A DNA stretch of 64,000 nucleotides from Achromobacter aegrifaciens (GTDB lineage Bacteria > Pseudomonadota > Gammaproteobacteria > Burkholderiales > Burkholderiaceae_B). The notes below the pieces were generated by a model. That model did no database searches, was not told where the DNA came from, and was given only the letters and a program-made list of their open reading frames with translations. A program made the translations under genes and the position numbers. Of this stretch, positions 20,686 to 28,905 are shown piece by piece; positions within the stretch are counted from its first letter, which is position 1, and every line of letters starts with the position of its first letter. Where the stretch lies: positions 1 through 64,000 of the forward strand of contig NZ_CADIJY010000005.1 in assembly GCF_902859735.1 (NCBI RefSeq), given 5' to 3'.

Positions 20686-21558
20686 ATGATTCTTCTACAG
20701 CTCATCTATAGCGGTATCGCGCTGGGCATGATCTATGCCGTCATCGCGTTCGGATACCAGCTCACGTTCGCCACGTCGGGCACCCTGAACTTCGGCCAGG
20801 GCGAAGCCCTGATGCTGGGCGCACTGGTCGGCCTGACACTGGTCGGCCTGGGCGTGAACTACTGGGTGATGATACCCATCGTCTGCATCTTCGGATTCGC
20901 GCAAGGCGCGCTGGTCGAGCGCGTGGGCGTCAGGCCCGCCATCAAGACCCGCTCGGAGTTCGGCTGGATCATGGCCACCATCGCGCTGGGCATCATCTTC
21001 AAGAACGTCGCCGAGAACATCTGGGGCCGCGACGACCTGCGCTTCCCCTCGCCGCTGCCGGAAGCGCCCATCCAGGTGCTGGGCGCCAACGTGCTGCCCA
21101 TGGAGCTGCTGGTGGTGTTCGGCGCCCTGGCGATGATGCTGCTGGTGGAAGTCTTCAACCGCAAATCCATCTACGGCAAGGCCTTCGTCGCCACGTCCAA
21201 CGACCGCGACGCCGCTGGCCTGATGGGGATCAACACGGGCATGGTGATCACGTTTTCCTACGCGCTGTCCTCGCTGACTGCCGCGTTCGCGGGCGTGCTG
21301 GTCGCGCCCCTGACCCTGACCGGCGCCACCATGGGCGCGGTGCTGGGCCTCAAAGCCTTCGCCGTCGCCATCATCGGCGGCCTGTCCAGCGGCATGGGCG
21401 TGGTGGTGGGCGGGCTGATCCTGGGGATCGCCGAAACGACCACCGGTTTCTATCTTTCGACGGGGTACAAAGACGTGCCGGGATTGGTGTTGCTGCTGCT
21501 CGTACTGACCTTCAAGCCCGCCGGCCTGTTCGGCAAGACCGCGATCAAGAAGGTGTAA
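20686..21558 (+). CDS. livH: Branched-chain amino acid ABC transporter permease LivH
   Basis: The 290-residue inner-membrane permease has about eight hydrophobic segments. LLQLIYSGIALGMIYAVIAFGYQL and TLNFGQGEALMLGA, and the EAA-like segment KAFAVAIIGGLSSGMG near the C-terminus, are LivH hallmarks. It pairs with the LivM half of the fused protein encoded three bases after its stop codon. The ATG at 20686 starts the first helix directly; the upstream in-frame extension (from 20614) is not family-like. Confidence 0.92.
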   Translation: MILLQLIYSGIALGMIYAVIAFGYQLTFATSGTLNFGQGEALMLGALVGLTLVGLGVNYWVMIPIVCIFGFAQGALVERVGVRPAIKTRSEFGWIMATIALGIIFKNVAENIWGRDDLRFPSPLPEAPIQVLGANVLPMELLVVFGALAMMLLVEVFNRKSIYGKAFVATSNDRDAAGLMGINTGMVITFSYALSSLTAAFAGVLVAPLTLTGATMGAVLGLKAFAVAIIGGLSSGMGVVVGGLILGIAETTTGFYLSTGYKDVPGLVLLLLVLTFKPAGLFGKTAIKKV

Positions 21559-21561
21559 GCG

Positions 21562-23484
21562 ATGAAACCCTTGCACCTTTTGCTATCCATCGTGGCCGTG
21601 GCCTGCCTGGCCGCCGTGCCGCTGGGCGTGACCAACACGTACTACCTGCACCTCATCGAAACCATCATGATCTATTCGATCCTGCTGTTCGGGCTCGATA
21701 TCGTGGTGGGCTATACCGGCCAGGTGTCGCTGGGCCACGCCGGCCTGTTCGGCATCGGCTCGTATGTGGCGGGCGTGCTGTTCTTCCATCTGCAGATGCC
21801 CATCTGGGTGATCCTGCCCGCGGCCATCCTGATCGCGGCCGCCTTCGGCGCGGTGCTGGCGCTGCCGGCGCTGCGCGTCACGGGGCCGTACCTGGCCATG
21901 GTGACGCTGGCGTTTGGCACCATCATCCAGATCCTGATCAACGAAATGACCTTCCTCACCGAAGGCCCCCTGGGCATCAAGATCTCCAAGCCCGCCATCG
22001 CCGGACATGTGCTGACCAAGAGCGAGTACTTCTGGCTGGTCGCGGCGCTGCTGGTGCTGTCGCTGATCGTGGTGCACCGCATCCTGAAGTCGCACCTGGG
22101 CCGCTCGTTCGAGGCCCTGCGGGACAGCCCCATCGCGTCCGACTGCATGGGCGTGTCGGTCTACCGGCACAAGGTGTTCGCCTTCGTCATCAGCGCCGGC
22201 TTCGCCGGCCTGGCCGGCGCGCTGTACTCGTATTCCGAACAGTACATCTCGCCCAACACCTACAACTTCGAACTGACCATCCTGTTCCTGCTGGCCATCA
22301 TCATGGGCGGGCGCAAGAGCCGCACGGGCGCGCTGCTGGGCGCGTCCATCATCGTGCTGCTGCCCAAGATGCTGGATGACATCTCGACCTTCAGGCTGAT
22401 CGCGCTGGCCGTGGCCATCCTGGTCACCGTCGGCAGCGCCATCGCAATATCCAAGGGCCGCACCGAACCGCGCCGCGTCGTCGTGCCGGTCGTCGGCACC
22501 ATCCTGCTGGCGGTGTTCTCGTACTGGCTGGAAGCGGTCACCGACTGGCGCCTGACGATCTTCGGCGCCATGATCCTGTTCGTCGTGTACTACCTGCCCG
22601 ACGGCATCGTGGGCTTCGTGCGCAACCTGTTCTTCTCCAATCGCCGCGCCGCGCTCTCGGTCAAGTCGGACTTGGTGAAAGCCCAGGACGCCGTGCCCGA
22701 TGCGGCCAAGGGCAAGGGCGACACGCTGCTGGCAGCCAAGGGCGTGCTGATGCAGTTCGGCGGCCTGAAGGCGCTGAACCAGGTCGACCTGACCGTCAAG
22801 CGCGGCACCATCCATGGCCTGATCGGTCCCAACGGCTCCGGCAAGAGCACCATGATGAACGTGCTGACGGGCATCTACGTGCCGACTTCCGGCGCCGTGG
22901 AATTCTCGGGCAAGTCGCTGGTCGGCATGACGCCGGCCGACATCGCTGAAACCGGCATTGCGCGCACCTTCCAGAACGTGCAGCTCTTCGGCGAAATGAC
23001 CGCGCTGGAAAACGTGCTGGTCGGCCTGCACCACACCTTCACCACTGGGCTGGCCGGCATCGCGCTGCGCACGTCCAAGTGGAAAGGCGAGGAACAGGGC
23101 GCCCGCGCCCGCGCCATGGCGCTGCTGGAATTCGTGGGCCTGGAATCCCTGGCCAGCGAGGAAGCGCGCAACCTGCCCTACGGCAAGCAACGCCTGCTGG
23201 AAATCGCCCGCGCGCTGGCCCTGGATCCGCAACTCCTGCTGCTGGACGAACCCGCGGCCGGCCTGACCGCGCCCGACATCGTCGAACTGCTGGCCATCAT
23301 CCGCAAGGTGCGCGACCACGGCATCACGCTGATCCTCATCGAACACCACATGGACGTGGTGATGGGGGTGTGCGACACCGTGTCGGTGCTGGACTTCGGC
23401 CAGAAGATCGCCGAGGGCCTGCCCAACGAAGTGCAAAGCAACGCCAAGGTCATCGAGGCGTATCTGGGCGGCGCGCCCGCCTGA
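21562..23484 (+). CDS. livM: LivM-LivG fusion: ABC permease joined to ATPase
   Basis: One continuous 640-residue frame encodes two subunits that are usually separate. Residues 1 to about 355 are a LivM permease (YTGQVSLGHAGLFGIGSYVAG, IKISKPAIAG, SFEALRDSPIASDCMGVSV). After a polar linker, about 370-640 is a LivG ATPase with Walker A GPNGSGKST near 419, the signature-like NLPYGKQRLLEIARALALDP and Walker B LLLLDEPAAGL. There is no stop or frameshift at the junction. Fusion fixes a 1:1 ratio of this permease and ATPase. It sits between livH and livF, and the single-chain design is shared by some other Burkholderiales transporters. Confidence 0.92.
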   Translation: MKPLHLLLSIVAVACLAAVPLGVTNTYYLHLIETIMIYSILLFGLDIVVGYTGQVSLGHAGLFGIGSYVAGVLFFHLQMPIWVILPAAILIAAAFGAVLALPALRVTGPYLAMVTLAFGTIIQILINEMTFLTEGPLGIKISKPAIAGHVLTKSEYFWLVAALLVLSLIVVHRILKSHLGRSFEALRDSPIASDCMGVSVYRHKVFAFVISAGFAGLAGALYSYSEQYISPNTYNFELTILFLLAIIMGGRKSRTGALLGASIIVLLPKMLDDISTFRLIALAVAILVTVGSAIAISKGRTEPRRVVVPVVGTILLAVFSYWLEAVTDWRLTIFGAMILFVVYYLPDGIVGFVRNLFFSNRRAALSVKSDLVKAQDAVPDAAKGKGDTLLAAKGVLMQFGGLKALNQVDLTVKRGTIHGLIGPNGSGKSTMMNVLTGIYVPTSGAVEFSGKSLVGMTPADIAETGIARTFQNVQLFGEMTALENVLVGLHHTFTTGLAGIALRTSKWKGEEQGARARAMALLEFVGLESLASEEARNLPYGKQRLLEIARALALDPQLLLLDEPAAGLTAPDIVELLAIIRKVRDHGITLILIEHHMDVVMGVCDTVSVLDFGQKIAEGLPNEVQSNAKVIEAYLGGAPA

Positions 23485-23502
23485 CGCCAAGGGGACAACA
23501 AG

Positions 23503-24225
23503 ATGCTATCGATCAAGAATCTGGAAGCGGGCTACGGCAAGGTGAAGGTGCTGCACGGCATCAGCATGGAAGTGCCTAAGGCCAAGGTGGTGACGCTGAT
23601 CGGCTCCAACGGCGCCGGCAAGACCACCACGATGCGGGCGCTGTCCGGCATGATCCGCCCCACCGCGGGCGAGGTCACGCTGAGCGGCAAGCGCATCGAC
23701 GGCCTGGAGTCTCACCGCATCGCGCGGCTGGGCCTGGCGCATTCGCCCGAGGGCCGGCGAGTATTTCCAACGCTGTCGGTCACCGACAACCTGCTGCTGG
23801 GCGCTTTCCCGCGCCTGACAGGCAGCCGTCCCAAGGGCGACGTGCAGTCCGACCTGGGCCGGGCCATGGATCTGTTTCCGCGCCTGAAGGAACGGCGCGA
23901 TCAGCTGGCCGGCACCTTGTCGGGCGGCGAACAGCAGATGCTGGCCATGGCTAGAGCGGTGATGCTGAATCCGGAACTGGTGTTGCTGGACGAGCCTTCA
24001 ATGGGGCTGGCGCCGATCCTGGTGGAAGAAGTGTTCCGGATCATTGCGCGGCTCAAGGATGAAGGGGTGACGATGCTGCTGGTGGAGCAGTTTGCTGCTG
24101 CTGCATTGAATGTGGCGGATTATGGGTATGTGTTGGAGAACGGGCGGATCTCGGTGCATGGGAGTGCGGATAAGTTGAAGCATGATCCGGCTGTTGTGGC
24201 GGCTTACTTGGGTGGGTCGCATTAG
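23503..24225 (+). CDS. livF: Branched-chain amino acid ABC transporter ATPase LivF
   Basis: The 240-residue ATP-binding subunit has Walker A GSNGAGKTTTMRALSG near residue 31, the signature LSGGEQQMLAMARAVM and Walker B LVLLDEPSMGLAP. It supplies the second ATPase next to the LivG domain of the fused protein, completing a Liv-type importer. It follows the fusion gene by 18 nt. The last 200 bp use noticeably fewer C-ending codons than the rest of the operon. A long gene-free stretch with inverted repeats follows. Confidence 0.93.
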   Translation: MLSIKNLEAGYGKVKVLHGISMEVPKAKVVTLIGSNGAGKTTTMRALSGMIRPTAGEVTLSGKRIDGLESHRIARLGLAHSPEGRRVFPTLSVTDNLLLGAFPRLTGSRPKGDVQSDLGRAMDLFPRLKERRDQLAGTLSGGEQQMLAMARAVMLNPELVLLDEPSMGLAPILVEEVFRIIARLKDEGVTMLLVEQFAAAALNVADYGYVLENGRISVHGSADKLKHDPAVVAAYLGGSH

Positions 24226-24254
24226 AGGGACGGCGTTGTTGGCGTTCTTTTGAC

Positions 24255-24419
24255 GCCTGCCACGTCGGGGACTCGCGCTGCGCGGGGCAACGATTGCGGC
24301 CCGGAGCCTTCGCTCCGGGCTTCCCCTTCGTCATCGTCGTTGCCGCCTACGGCGGCTGCCTTCCGATTCCCTCGGGCTTATCGACGCCCCGCGCAGCGCG
24401 AGTCCCCGACGCGGCAGGC
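24255..24419. repeat. 34-bp inverted repeat enclosing nested hairpins
   Basis: Left arm 24255-24288 and right arm 24386-24419 are reverse complements over 34 bases with a single T/C difference (a G-T pair in RNA). The 97-bp interior has its own GCCCGGAG/CTCCGGGC stem and a GCCGCC/GGCGGC stem. It starts 30 bp after the livF stop. It could be a small non-autonomous mobile element or a very strong 3'-end structure; target-site duplications were not evident. Confidence 0.7.
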
Positions 24420-24516
24420 TGTGCTGTTTGAATCTTCACGGGCGCTGGGGCGGGTGGTGTGCTTGGCGTTTTTTTCCGCATCGGGGTGTGGTGGGGGGTC
24501 TTGCGGGGCCCGCCCC

Positions 24517-24541
24517 AGGCCGGCCGCGCGGGCGGCCTTTT
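24517..24541 (+). terminator. Possible intrinsic terminator
   Basis: AGGCCG and CGGCCT arms around a GC-rich loop are followed by TTT. It may end transcription reading out of the liv operon. The stem is short and the distance from livF (about 290 bp) is large. Confidence 0.35.
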
Positions 24542-24656
24542 GGGGCTTACGCGGTGTCTTGCGTCACGTGATGGCGCTGCGCGCAGTGGCTGCGGCATAA
24601 CGGCTATTCAGCTCAGCCCAGCCCAGCCCAGCATCTACATTTCAACTCCGATGCCG

Positions 24657-24717
24657 GATGGGCGGCGCGCGCGACACTCTTCATGCGCAAGTTACTGCCC
24701 AACGCGCGCCGCCCATC
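24657..24717. repeat. Perfect 15-bp inverted repeat with 31-nt loop
   Basis: GATGGGCGGCGCGCG at 24657-24671 is exactly reverse-complemented at 24703-24717. The loop is comparatively A+T-rich. It has no T-run on either side. It lies between the terminators of the convergent livF and ohr genes. Confidence 0.6.
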
Positions 24718-24810
24718 ACCGCCCCACCTCCAAGACGGTGATGCCATCAGCAAGCGACTGCCTGCATTCGCGACAGCGAGCACTATCGAAATTTCAAAAA
24801 TCACGTATGT

Positions 24811-24955
24811 CATTTACGGCCGCCCGCGCGGCCGTAAATGACGGGCAGCACAAGAATCGCCCCTGACCACTGCTCTAGCAGCGCAGCGCGCCAAGACGAC
24901 GGGCGGCCTAAGAACAAGGCCGCCCGCCAACAGAACATCAACAACCCATCAACGA
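24811..24955 (-). repeat. Structured dispersed element, copy 2 (downstream of ohr)
   Basis: The palindrome at 24811-24840 has 12-bp arms CATTTACGGCCG and CGGCCGTAAATG. Its core shares CTAGCAGCGCAGCG and CCAAGACG with copy 1, and a second hairpin has 9-bp arms CGGGCGGCC/GGCCGCCCG. The outer three pairs of the palindrome differ from copy 1 (CAT/ATG instead of AGC/GCT) but remain paired, which is evidence for selection on structure. The palindrome ends 115 nt after the ohr stop, versus 113 nt for rodA. Confidence 0.65.
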
Positions 24956-25381
24956 TCAAACAATCGTCAACGTCACATCAATATTGCCCCGCGTAGCATT
25001 CGAGTAAGGGCAAACGATATGCGCCGCAGCCACCAGCTTCTCCGCCTCAGCCCGCTCCATCCCCGGCAACGAAATCTTCAATTCGACTTCAATCCCGAAC
25101 CCCGTAGGAATAGGACCAATCCCAACAGCACCGTCGATCGTCGCATTCGACGGCATGGCGATCTTGTCGCGGCCGGCGACGAATTTCATGGCGCCCATGA
25201 AGCAGGCCGAGTAGCCCACGGCGAACAGTTGTTCCGGATTGGTGCCGGCCGCGCCCGCGCCGCCCAGTTCCTTCGGCGTGGTCAGCTTGACGTTCAGGTT
25301 GCCGTCGTCCGTGGCGCCCGTGCCTTCACGGCCGCCGGTGACGTGCGCATGGGCGCGGTACAGCACTTTTTCGATAGACAT
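24956..25381 (-). CDS. ohr: Organic hydroperoxide resistance protein Ohr
   Basis: The 141-residue thiol peroxidase reduces organic and fatty-acid hydroperoxides using lipoylated protein or dithiols. Catalytic residues match Ohr, not general OsmC: Cys60 ([10 protein letters not shown]), Cys124 ([11 protein letters not shown]), Arg18 and Glu50. Length is typical. It is preceded by an intergenic region with two A+T-rich palindromes shared with the ohrR promoter, so it is very likely repressed by the adjacent OhrR and induced by organic peroxides. Confidence 0.95.
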   Translation of the reverse strand: MSIEKVLYRAHAHVTGGREGTGATDDGNLNVKLTTPKELGGAGAAGTNPEQLFAVGYSACFMGAMKFVAGRDKIAMPSNATIDGAVGIGPIPTGFGIEVELKISLPGMERAEAEKLVAAAHIVCPYSNATRGNIDVTLTIV

Positions 25382-25451
25382 GATGCGTTTCCTTGTAGGG
25401 AAGTGGAGGTTGGACTGCCAGGCCTGGCGGGAACATCCCGCCGCGACCCTT

Positions 25452-25490
25452 ACTATTTAAATAGTGCAATATTAAATAGCGCACTATTTA
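25452..25490. promoter_or_regulatory. OhrR operator region upstream of ohr
   Basis: A perfect 14-bp palindrome ACTATTTAAATAGT (25452-25465) is followed by TAAATAG-CGCA-CTATTTA (25473-25490), a 7-bp inverted pair. The 17-bp word GCAATATTAAATAGCGC at 25466-25482 reappears exactly at 25990-26006 in front of ohrR. MarR/OhrR proteins bind A+T-rich palindromes of this kind; the assignment is inference. Confidence 0.75.
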
Positions 25491-25524
25491 TTTGATCTAA
25501 CAATAGCGGGCCTGGCCCGCCGCT

Positions 25525-25986
25525 TCAAAGACTTGCGCTGAGCTTCTCCCGCAGCGCATGCAGCGTTTTCATCATACCTTGCGCCTCTTCCAGCGAACAC
25601 TGCGCGGCGCCCGCGATCGAGTGCGGCACGGCCTCGGCTTGCGCGCGCAGTTCGCGGCCCTGGCGGGTCAGTCCGACGATCACCTGGCGCTCGTCTTCCA
25701 CGGCGCGCTTGCGCGTTACCAGGCCTGCCGCTTCCAGGCGCTTCAGCAGCGGCGTCAGCGTGGCCGAATCCAGGAACAGGCGCTCGCCGATATCCGTCAC
25801 TGTAATCTCGTCGCCTTCCCACAGCACCAGCATCACCAGGTACTGCGGATAGGTCAGGTCCAGACCGCGCAGCAGCTTGCGGTACACCTTGTTCATCGCC
25901 AGCGAGGTCGAGTACAGGGCGAAGCACAGCTGGCTGTCCAGCAGCAGCGGGTTGAATGCGGCCTTGGCTTTGGATCTGGATTTCAT
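25525..25986 (-). CDS. ohrR: MarR-family organic-peroxide sensor OhrR
   Basis: The 153-residue winged-helix repressor senses organic hydroperoxides. The sensing cysteine is Cys21 in [11 protein letters not shown], the OhrR signature; Cys130 (AAQCSLEE) is well placed to form the disulfide of the two-Cys class. The wing region [10 protein letters not shown] and recognition helix [14 protein letters not shown] are typical. An exact copy of a 17-bp operator word lies only three bases before its ATG, so it probably represses itself as well as ohr. Confidence 0.94.
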   Translation of the reverse strand: MKSRSKAKAAFNPLLLDSQLCFALYSTSLAMNKVYRKLLRGLDLTYPQYLVMLVLWEGDEITVTDIGERLFLDSATLTPLLKRLEAAGLVTRKRAVEDERQVIVGLTRQGRELRAQAEAVPHSIAGAAQCSLEEAQGMMKTLHALREKLSASL

Positions 25987-25989
25987 TGC

Positions 25990-26006
25990 GCAATATTAAA
26001 TAGCGC
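25990..26006. promoter_or_regulatory. Second OhrR operator copy, abutting the ohrR start
   Basis: Exact 17-bp match (GCAATATTAAATAGCGC) to the site upstream of ohr. It ends three bases before the ohrR ATG, in the place of a ribosome binding site, which suggests autoregulation and a very short or leaderless transcript. Confidence 0.65.
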
Positions 26007-26049
26007 GCGATCTATCGTCAACAACTATTTTGAACAAGCGCGGCCAGCG

Positions 26050-26754
26050 CTAGGCCGGCTCGCCCTCGGCCGCGGCGCGGTCCGACCCGTATTGTTTCAA
26101 GCCGTCCAGGTCCAGCACCCTGACCGCGCCGTATTCCACATTCAGCAAGCCCGCCTCTTCCAGCTTGCGCAGCGCCTGGTTGGCGCGCTGGCGCGACACC
26201 CGGGCCAGATAGCCGACTTCTTCCTGGGTAATCGCCAGGCGCATGCCCATGCCGGGATACAGCAAAGGGTTGAAGAGTTCGGCCAGGCAGCGGGCCACGC
26301 GCGCATCCGGATCCAGCAAACGGTCGTACTCCGCCTTGCCGATGAACTGCGCCACGCGCTCGTTCAATTGGTGGAGCAGATAGCGGTTGAACGGGATGCT
26401 GTTATCCAGCAGCCAATCGAAGGTAGCGGCCGGCAGGCGCGCGACCACCGAATCCCGCAGAGCAACGATGTCGTACTTGCGGATCTCGCGCTTGAGCAGC
26501 GAGCCCTCGCCGATCCAGCCGCCGGCAGGCACGCCGGTCAGCGACGCCACCTTGCCTTCGGCGTTACCCACCGAAACCTTCACCAGCCCCGCCAGCACCC
26601 CTATCCAAGCCTGGGCGAGTTCACCTTTGCGCTCTATGATCGACCCGGCAACCACCTGCTGCACGGTAAGGTCCCTCTCGACGCGCTCTTGCTGATCGCG
26701 GCTGAGCACGCGAAACCAGGCGGCGGCGAGTTGCAGGGAGTCGGATAGCTGCAT
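26050..26754 (-). CDS. Crp/Fnr-family transcription regulator
   Basis: The 234-residue regulator has an N-terminal cyclic-nucleotide-binding-like beta-barrel (about residues 25-120, with VVAGSIIERKGELAQAW), a dimerisation helix, and a C-terminal winged helix (ITQEEVGYLARVSRQRANQALRKLEE). No N-terminal cysteine cluster of Fnr type is seen, so it is not an iron-sulfur oxygen sensor. It is divergent from the acyl-CoA synthetase/ABC operon, with a 169-bp spacer, and is the obvious candidate controller of that operon. The effector is unknown. Confidence 0.85.
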   Translation of the reverse strand: MQLSDSLQLAAAWFRVLSRDQQERVERDLTVQQVVAGSIIERKGELAQAWIGVLAGLVKVSVGNAEGKVASLTGVPAGGWIGEGSLLKREIRKYDIVALRDSVVARLPAATFDWLLDNSIPFNRYLLHQLNERVAQFIGKAEYDRLLDPDARVARCLAELFNPLLYPGMGMRLAITQEEVGYLARVSRQRANQALRKLEEAGLLNVEYGAVRVLDLDGLKQYGSDRAAAEGEPA

Positions 26755-26923
26755 CGGGAATACCCTAAAAGTTCCTTGAATGTCGCGATGGTGACAGTTG
26801 GTAGCAACCCAACCTTATACCTTAACTCCTGCCGTAAATCTAAAACCAACTGGTCAAGCGCCTCATCGCCGCCACCGCTCTCGCGGACTCCCGGCCCGAT
26901 GCGCCCAAACCGGAGGAGACATC

Positions 26924-28900
26924 GTGGCACATACACCGCCCGCATCTGCACAGATGCCGGCGGCGCTGGATACCTTTCCGGCGCTGCTGTTCACGCATGC
27001 CAGCGTTCGCGGGTCGCGGCCCGCCATACGCGAAAAAGATCTGGGGATCTGGCAAACCCTAACGTGGTCCGACGTGGCGGAGCATGTCCGGCACGTTGCG
27101 CATGGCTTGGCTGCATTGGGCATCAAACCCGGCATGCACGTGGCCGTGATCGGTGAAAACCGTCCGCGCCTGTACATGGCCATGATGGCTGCGCAGTCGC
27201 TGGGCGCGATACCGGTGCCGCTCTACCAGGATGCCGTGGCGCAGGAAATGGTCTACGTGCTGCAGGACGCCGAGATCAGCGTGGCCATCGTCGAAGACCA
27301 GGAACAGGTCGACAAGATGCTCGAAGTCCACGAGCAATGCCCCGCGCTCAAGCATGTGGTGTACGACGATCCGCGCGGCCTGCGGCATTACACCGACCCG
27401 ATGCTGCGCTCGTATGAACAGCTGGAAGAGCTGGGCCGCGAATACGCCAAGCAGCATCCCGGCTTCTTCGAGCAGGCCGTCGCCGCCGTGCAGCCGCATG
27501 ACCCGGCCGCCATGTTCTATACCTCCGGCACCACGGGCAAGCCCAAGGGCGTGGTGCTCACGCACCATGCGCTGATCGACCGTGCGCGCGCCGTGTCCGA
27601 TATGGAAAAGCTGACCGACCAGGAAGACGTGCTGGCCTATCTGCCGCCCGCCTGGATCGGCCAGAACATGTTCTCGTACACGCAACTGCTGGTCACGGGC
27701 TTTACCGTGAACCATCCTGAATCGCCCGACACCGTGTCAATCGACATGCGCGACATCGGCCCCACCTATTACTTCGCGCCGCCGCGCGTGCTGGAAGGCC
27801 TGCTGACGCATGTGATGATCCGCATGGAAGACGCGGGGCTGATCAAGCGCAAGCTGTTCGCGGCCTGCATGAAGCTCGCCCGCCGCGTGGGCGCCAGGAT
27901 CCTGGACGGCGAGCAGGTCGGCGCCTGGGACCGCCTGCGCTACGCGCTGGGCAACATGATGATCTACGGTCCGCTGCGCAATGCGCTGGGCATGAGCCGC
28001 GTGCGCGTGGCCTACACCGCGGGCGAGGCCATCGGCCCCGACCTGTTCGTGTTCTACCGCTCCATCGGCATCAACCTCAAGCAGCTCTACGGCTCCACCG
28101 AAACCTCGGTCTTCGTCTGCGTGCAGCCCGACGGCCAGGTGCGCGACGACACGGTAGGCCCGCCCGTCGAGGGCGTGGAGATCCGCGTGGCCGACAACGG
28201 CGAGATCCTGGTCAAGAGCCCCGGGCTCTTCAAGGAGTACTACCGCAACCCCGAAGCCACCGCCGAAGCGCGCAGCGCCGACGGCTGGTTCCATACGGGC
28301 GACGCGGGCTATCTGGACACCGACGGCCAGCTGAAGATCATCGACCGCGCCAAGGACGTGGGCAAGCTTGCCAATGGCGCCCTGTTCGCGCCCAAGTACA
28401 TCGAGAACAAGCTCAAGTTCTTCCAGCACATCAAGGAAGCGGTCGCCTTCGGCGCCAACCGCGACGACGTGTGCGCCTTCATCAACATCGACCTGGAAGC
28501 CGTGGGCAACTGGGCCGAGCGCCGCGGCATGCCCTATGCCGGCTACACCGACCTGGCTTCCAAGGACGAGGTCTACCAGCTGATCGCCGAATGCGTGGAG
28601 CAGGTCAACGCCGACCTGGCCACCGATCCCAAGCTGTCGGCCTCGCAGATCAGCCGTTTCCTCATCCTGCACAAGGAACTGGATCCGGACGACGACGAAC
28701 TGACCCGCACGCGCAAGGTGCGCCGCGCCTTCATCGCGCAGAAGTATGGCGTGCTGATTGACGCGCTCTTTGGCGGCAAGCAATCGCAGTTCATCGAGAC
28801 CGAAGTGAAATTCGAAGACGGACGCACCGGCAAGATCTCGGCGGACCTGAAGATCCGCCCGGTCAAGACCTTCCCCGCCATCACCGCCAAGGCCGCGTAG
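26924..28900 (+). CDS. AMP-dependent long-chain acyl-CoA synthetase-like enzyme
   Basis: The 658-residue adenylate-forming ligase activates a carboxylic acid to its CoA thioester. The phosphate loop YTSGTTGKPKGVVLTHH lies near residue 200, YGSTETSVFVCVQPDG near 390, and the hinge GWFHTGDAGYLDTDGQLKIIDR near 455. The start is a GTG at 26924 because GGAGGAG lies five bases upstream; frames further upstream are not family-like. It opens an operon with a Liv-type transporter and a PaaK-like protein, suggesting that an imported carboxylic acid is activated at once. Similar clusters are often annotated for aromatic or branched acids, but the substrate cannot be read from sequence. Confidence 0.87.
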   Translation: MAHTPPASAQMPAALDTFPALLFTHASVRGSRPAIREKDLGIWQTLTWSDVAEHVRHVAHGLAALGIKPGMHVAVIGENRPRLYMAMMAAQSLGAIPVPLYQDAVAQEMVYVLQDAEISVAIVEDQEQVDKMLEVHEQCPALKHVVYDDPRGLRHYTDPMLRSYEQLEELGREYAKQHPGFFEQAVAAVQPHDPAAMFYTSGTTGKPKGVVLTHHALIDRARAVSDMEKLTDQEDVLAYLPPAWIGQNMFSYTQLLVTGFTVNHPESPDTVSIDMRDIGPTYYFAPPRVLEGLLTHVMIRMEDAGLIKRKLFAACMKLARRVGARILDGEQVGAWDRLRYALGNMMIYGPLRNALGMSRVRVAYTAGEAIGPDLFVFYRSIGINLKQLYGSTETSVFVCVQPDGQVRDDTVGPPVEGVEIRVADNGEILVKSPGLFKEYYRNPEATAEARSADGWFHTGDAGYLDTDGQLKIIDRAKDVGKLANGALFAPKYIENKLKFFQHIKEAVAFGANRDDVCAFINIDLEAVGNWAERRGMPYAGYTDLASKDEVYQLIAECVEQVNADLATDPKLSASQISRFLILHKELDPDDDELTRTRKVRRAFIAQKYGVLIDALFGGKQSQFIETEVKFEDGRTGKISADLKIRPVKTFPAITAKAA

Positions 28901-28905
28901 AGATC

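Larger units (their letters stand above)
24226..24955. other. 730-bp gene-free stretch full of inverted repeats
   Basis: Between the convergent livF and ohr genes no credible gene is seen; short open frames exist but have no family-like sequence. The stretch holds, from left to right, a 34-bp inverted repeat enclosing two smaller hairpins (24255-24419), a terminator-like stem (24517-24541), three CAGCC units in tandem near 24613-24630, a perfect 15-bp inverted repeat (24657-24717) and the second copy of the structured element (24811-24955). Confidence 0.6.

Noticed and set aside
21562-23484. LivM-LivG fusion as a sequencing artefact
   Set aside because: The linker is in frame over many codons with normal codon usage and both domains are complete; a missing stop codon alone would not explain the linker.
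24459-24866. Open frame of 135 codons in the livF-ohr gap
   Set aside because: It runs through inverted repeats, tandem CAGCC units and the structured element, and shows no protein-like pattern.
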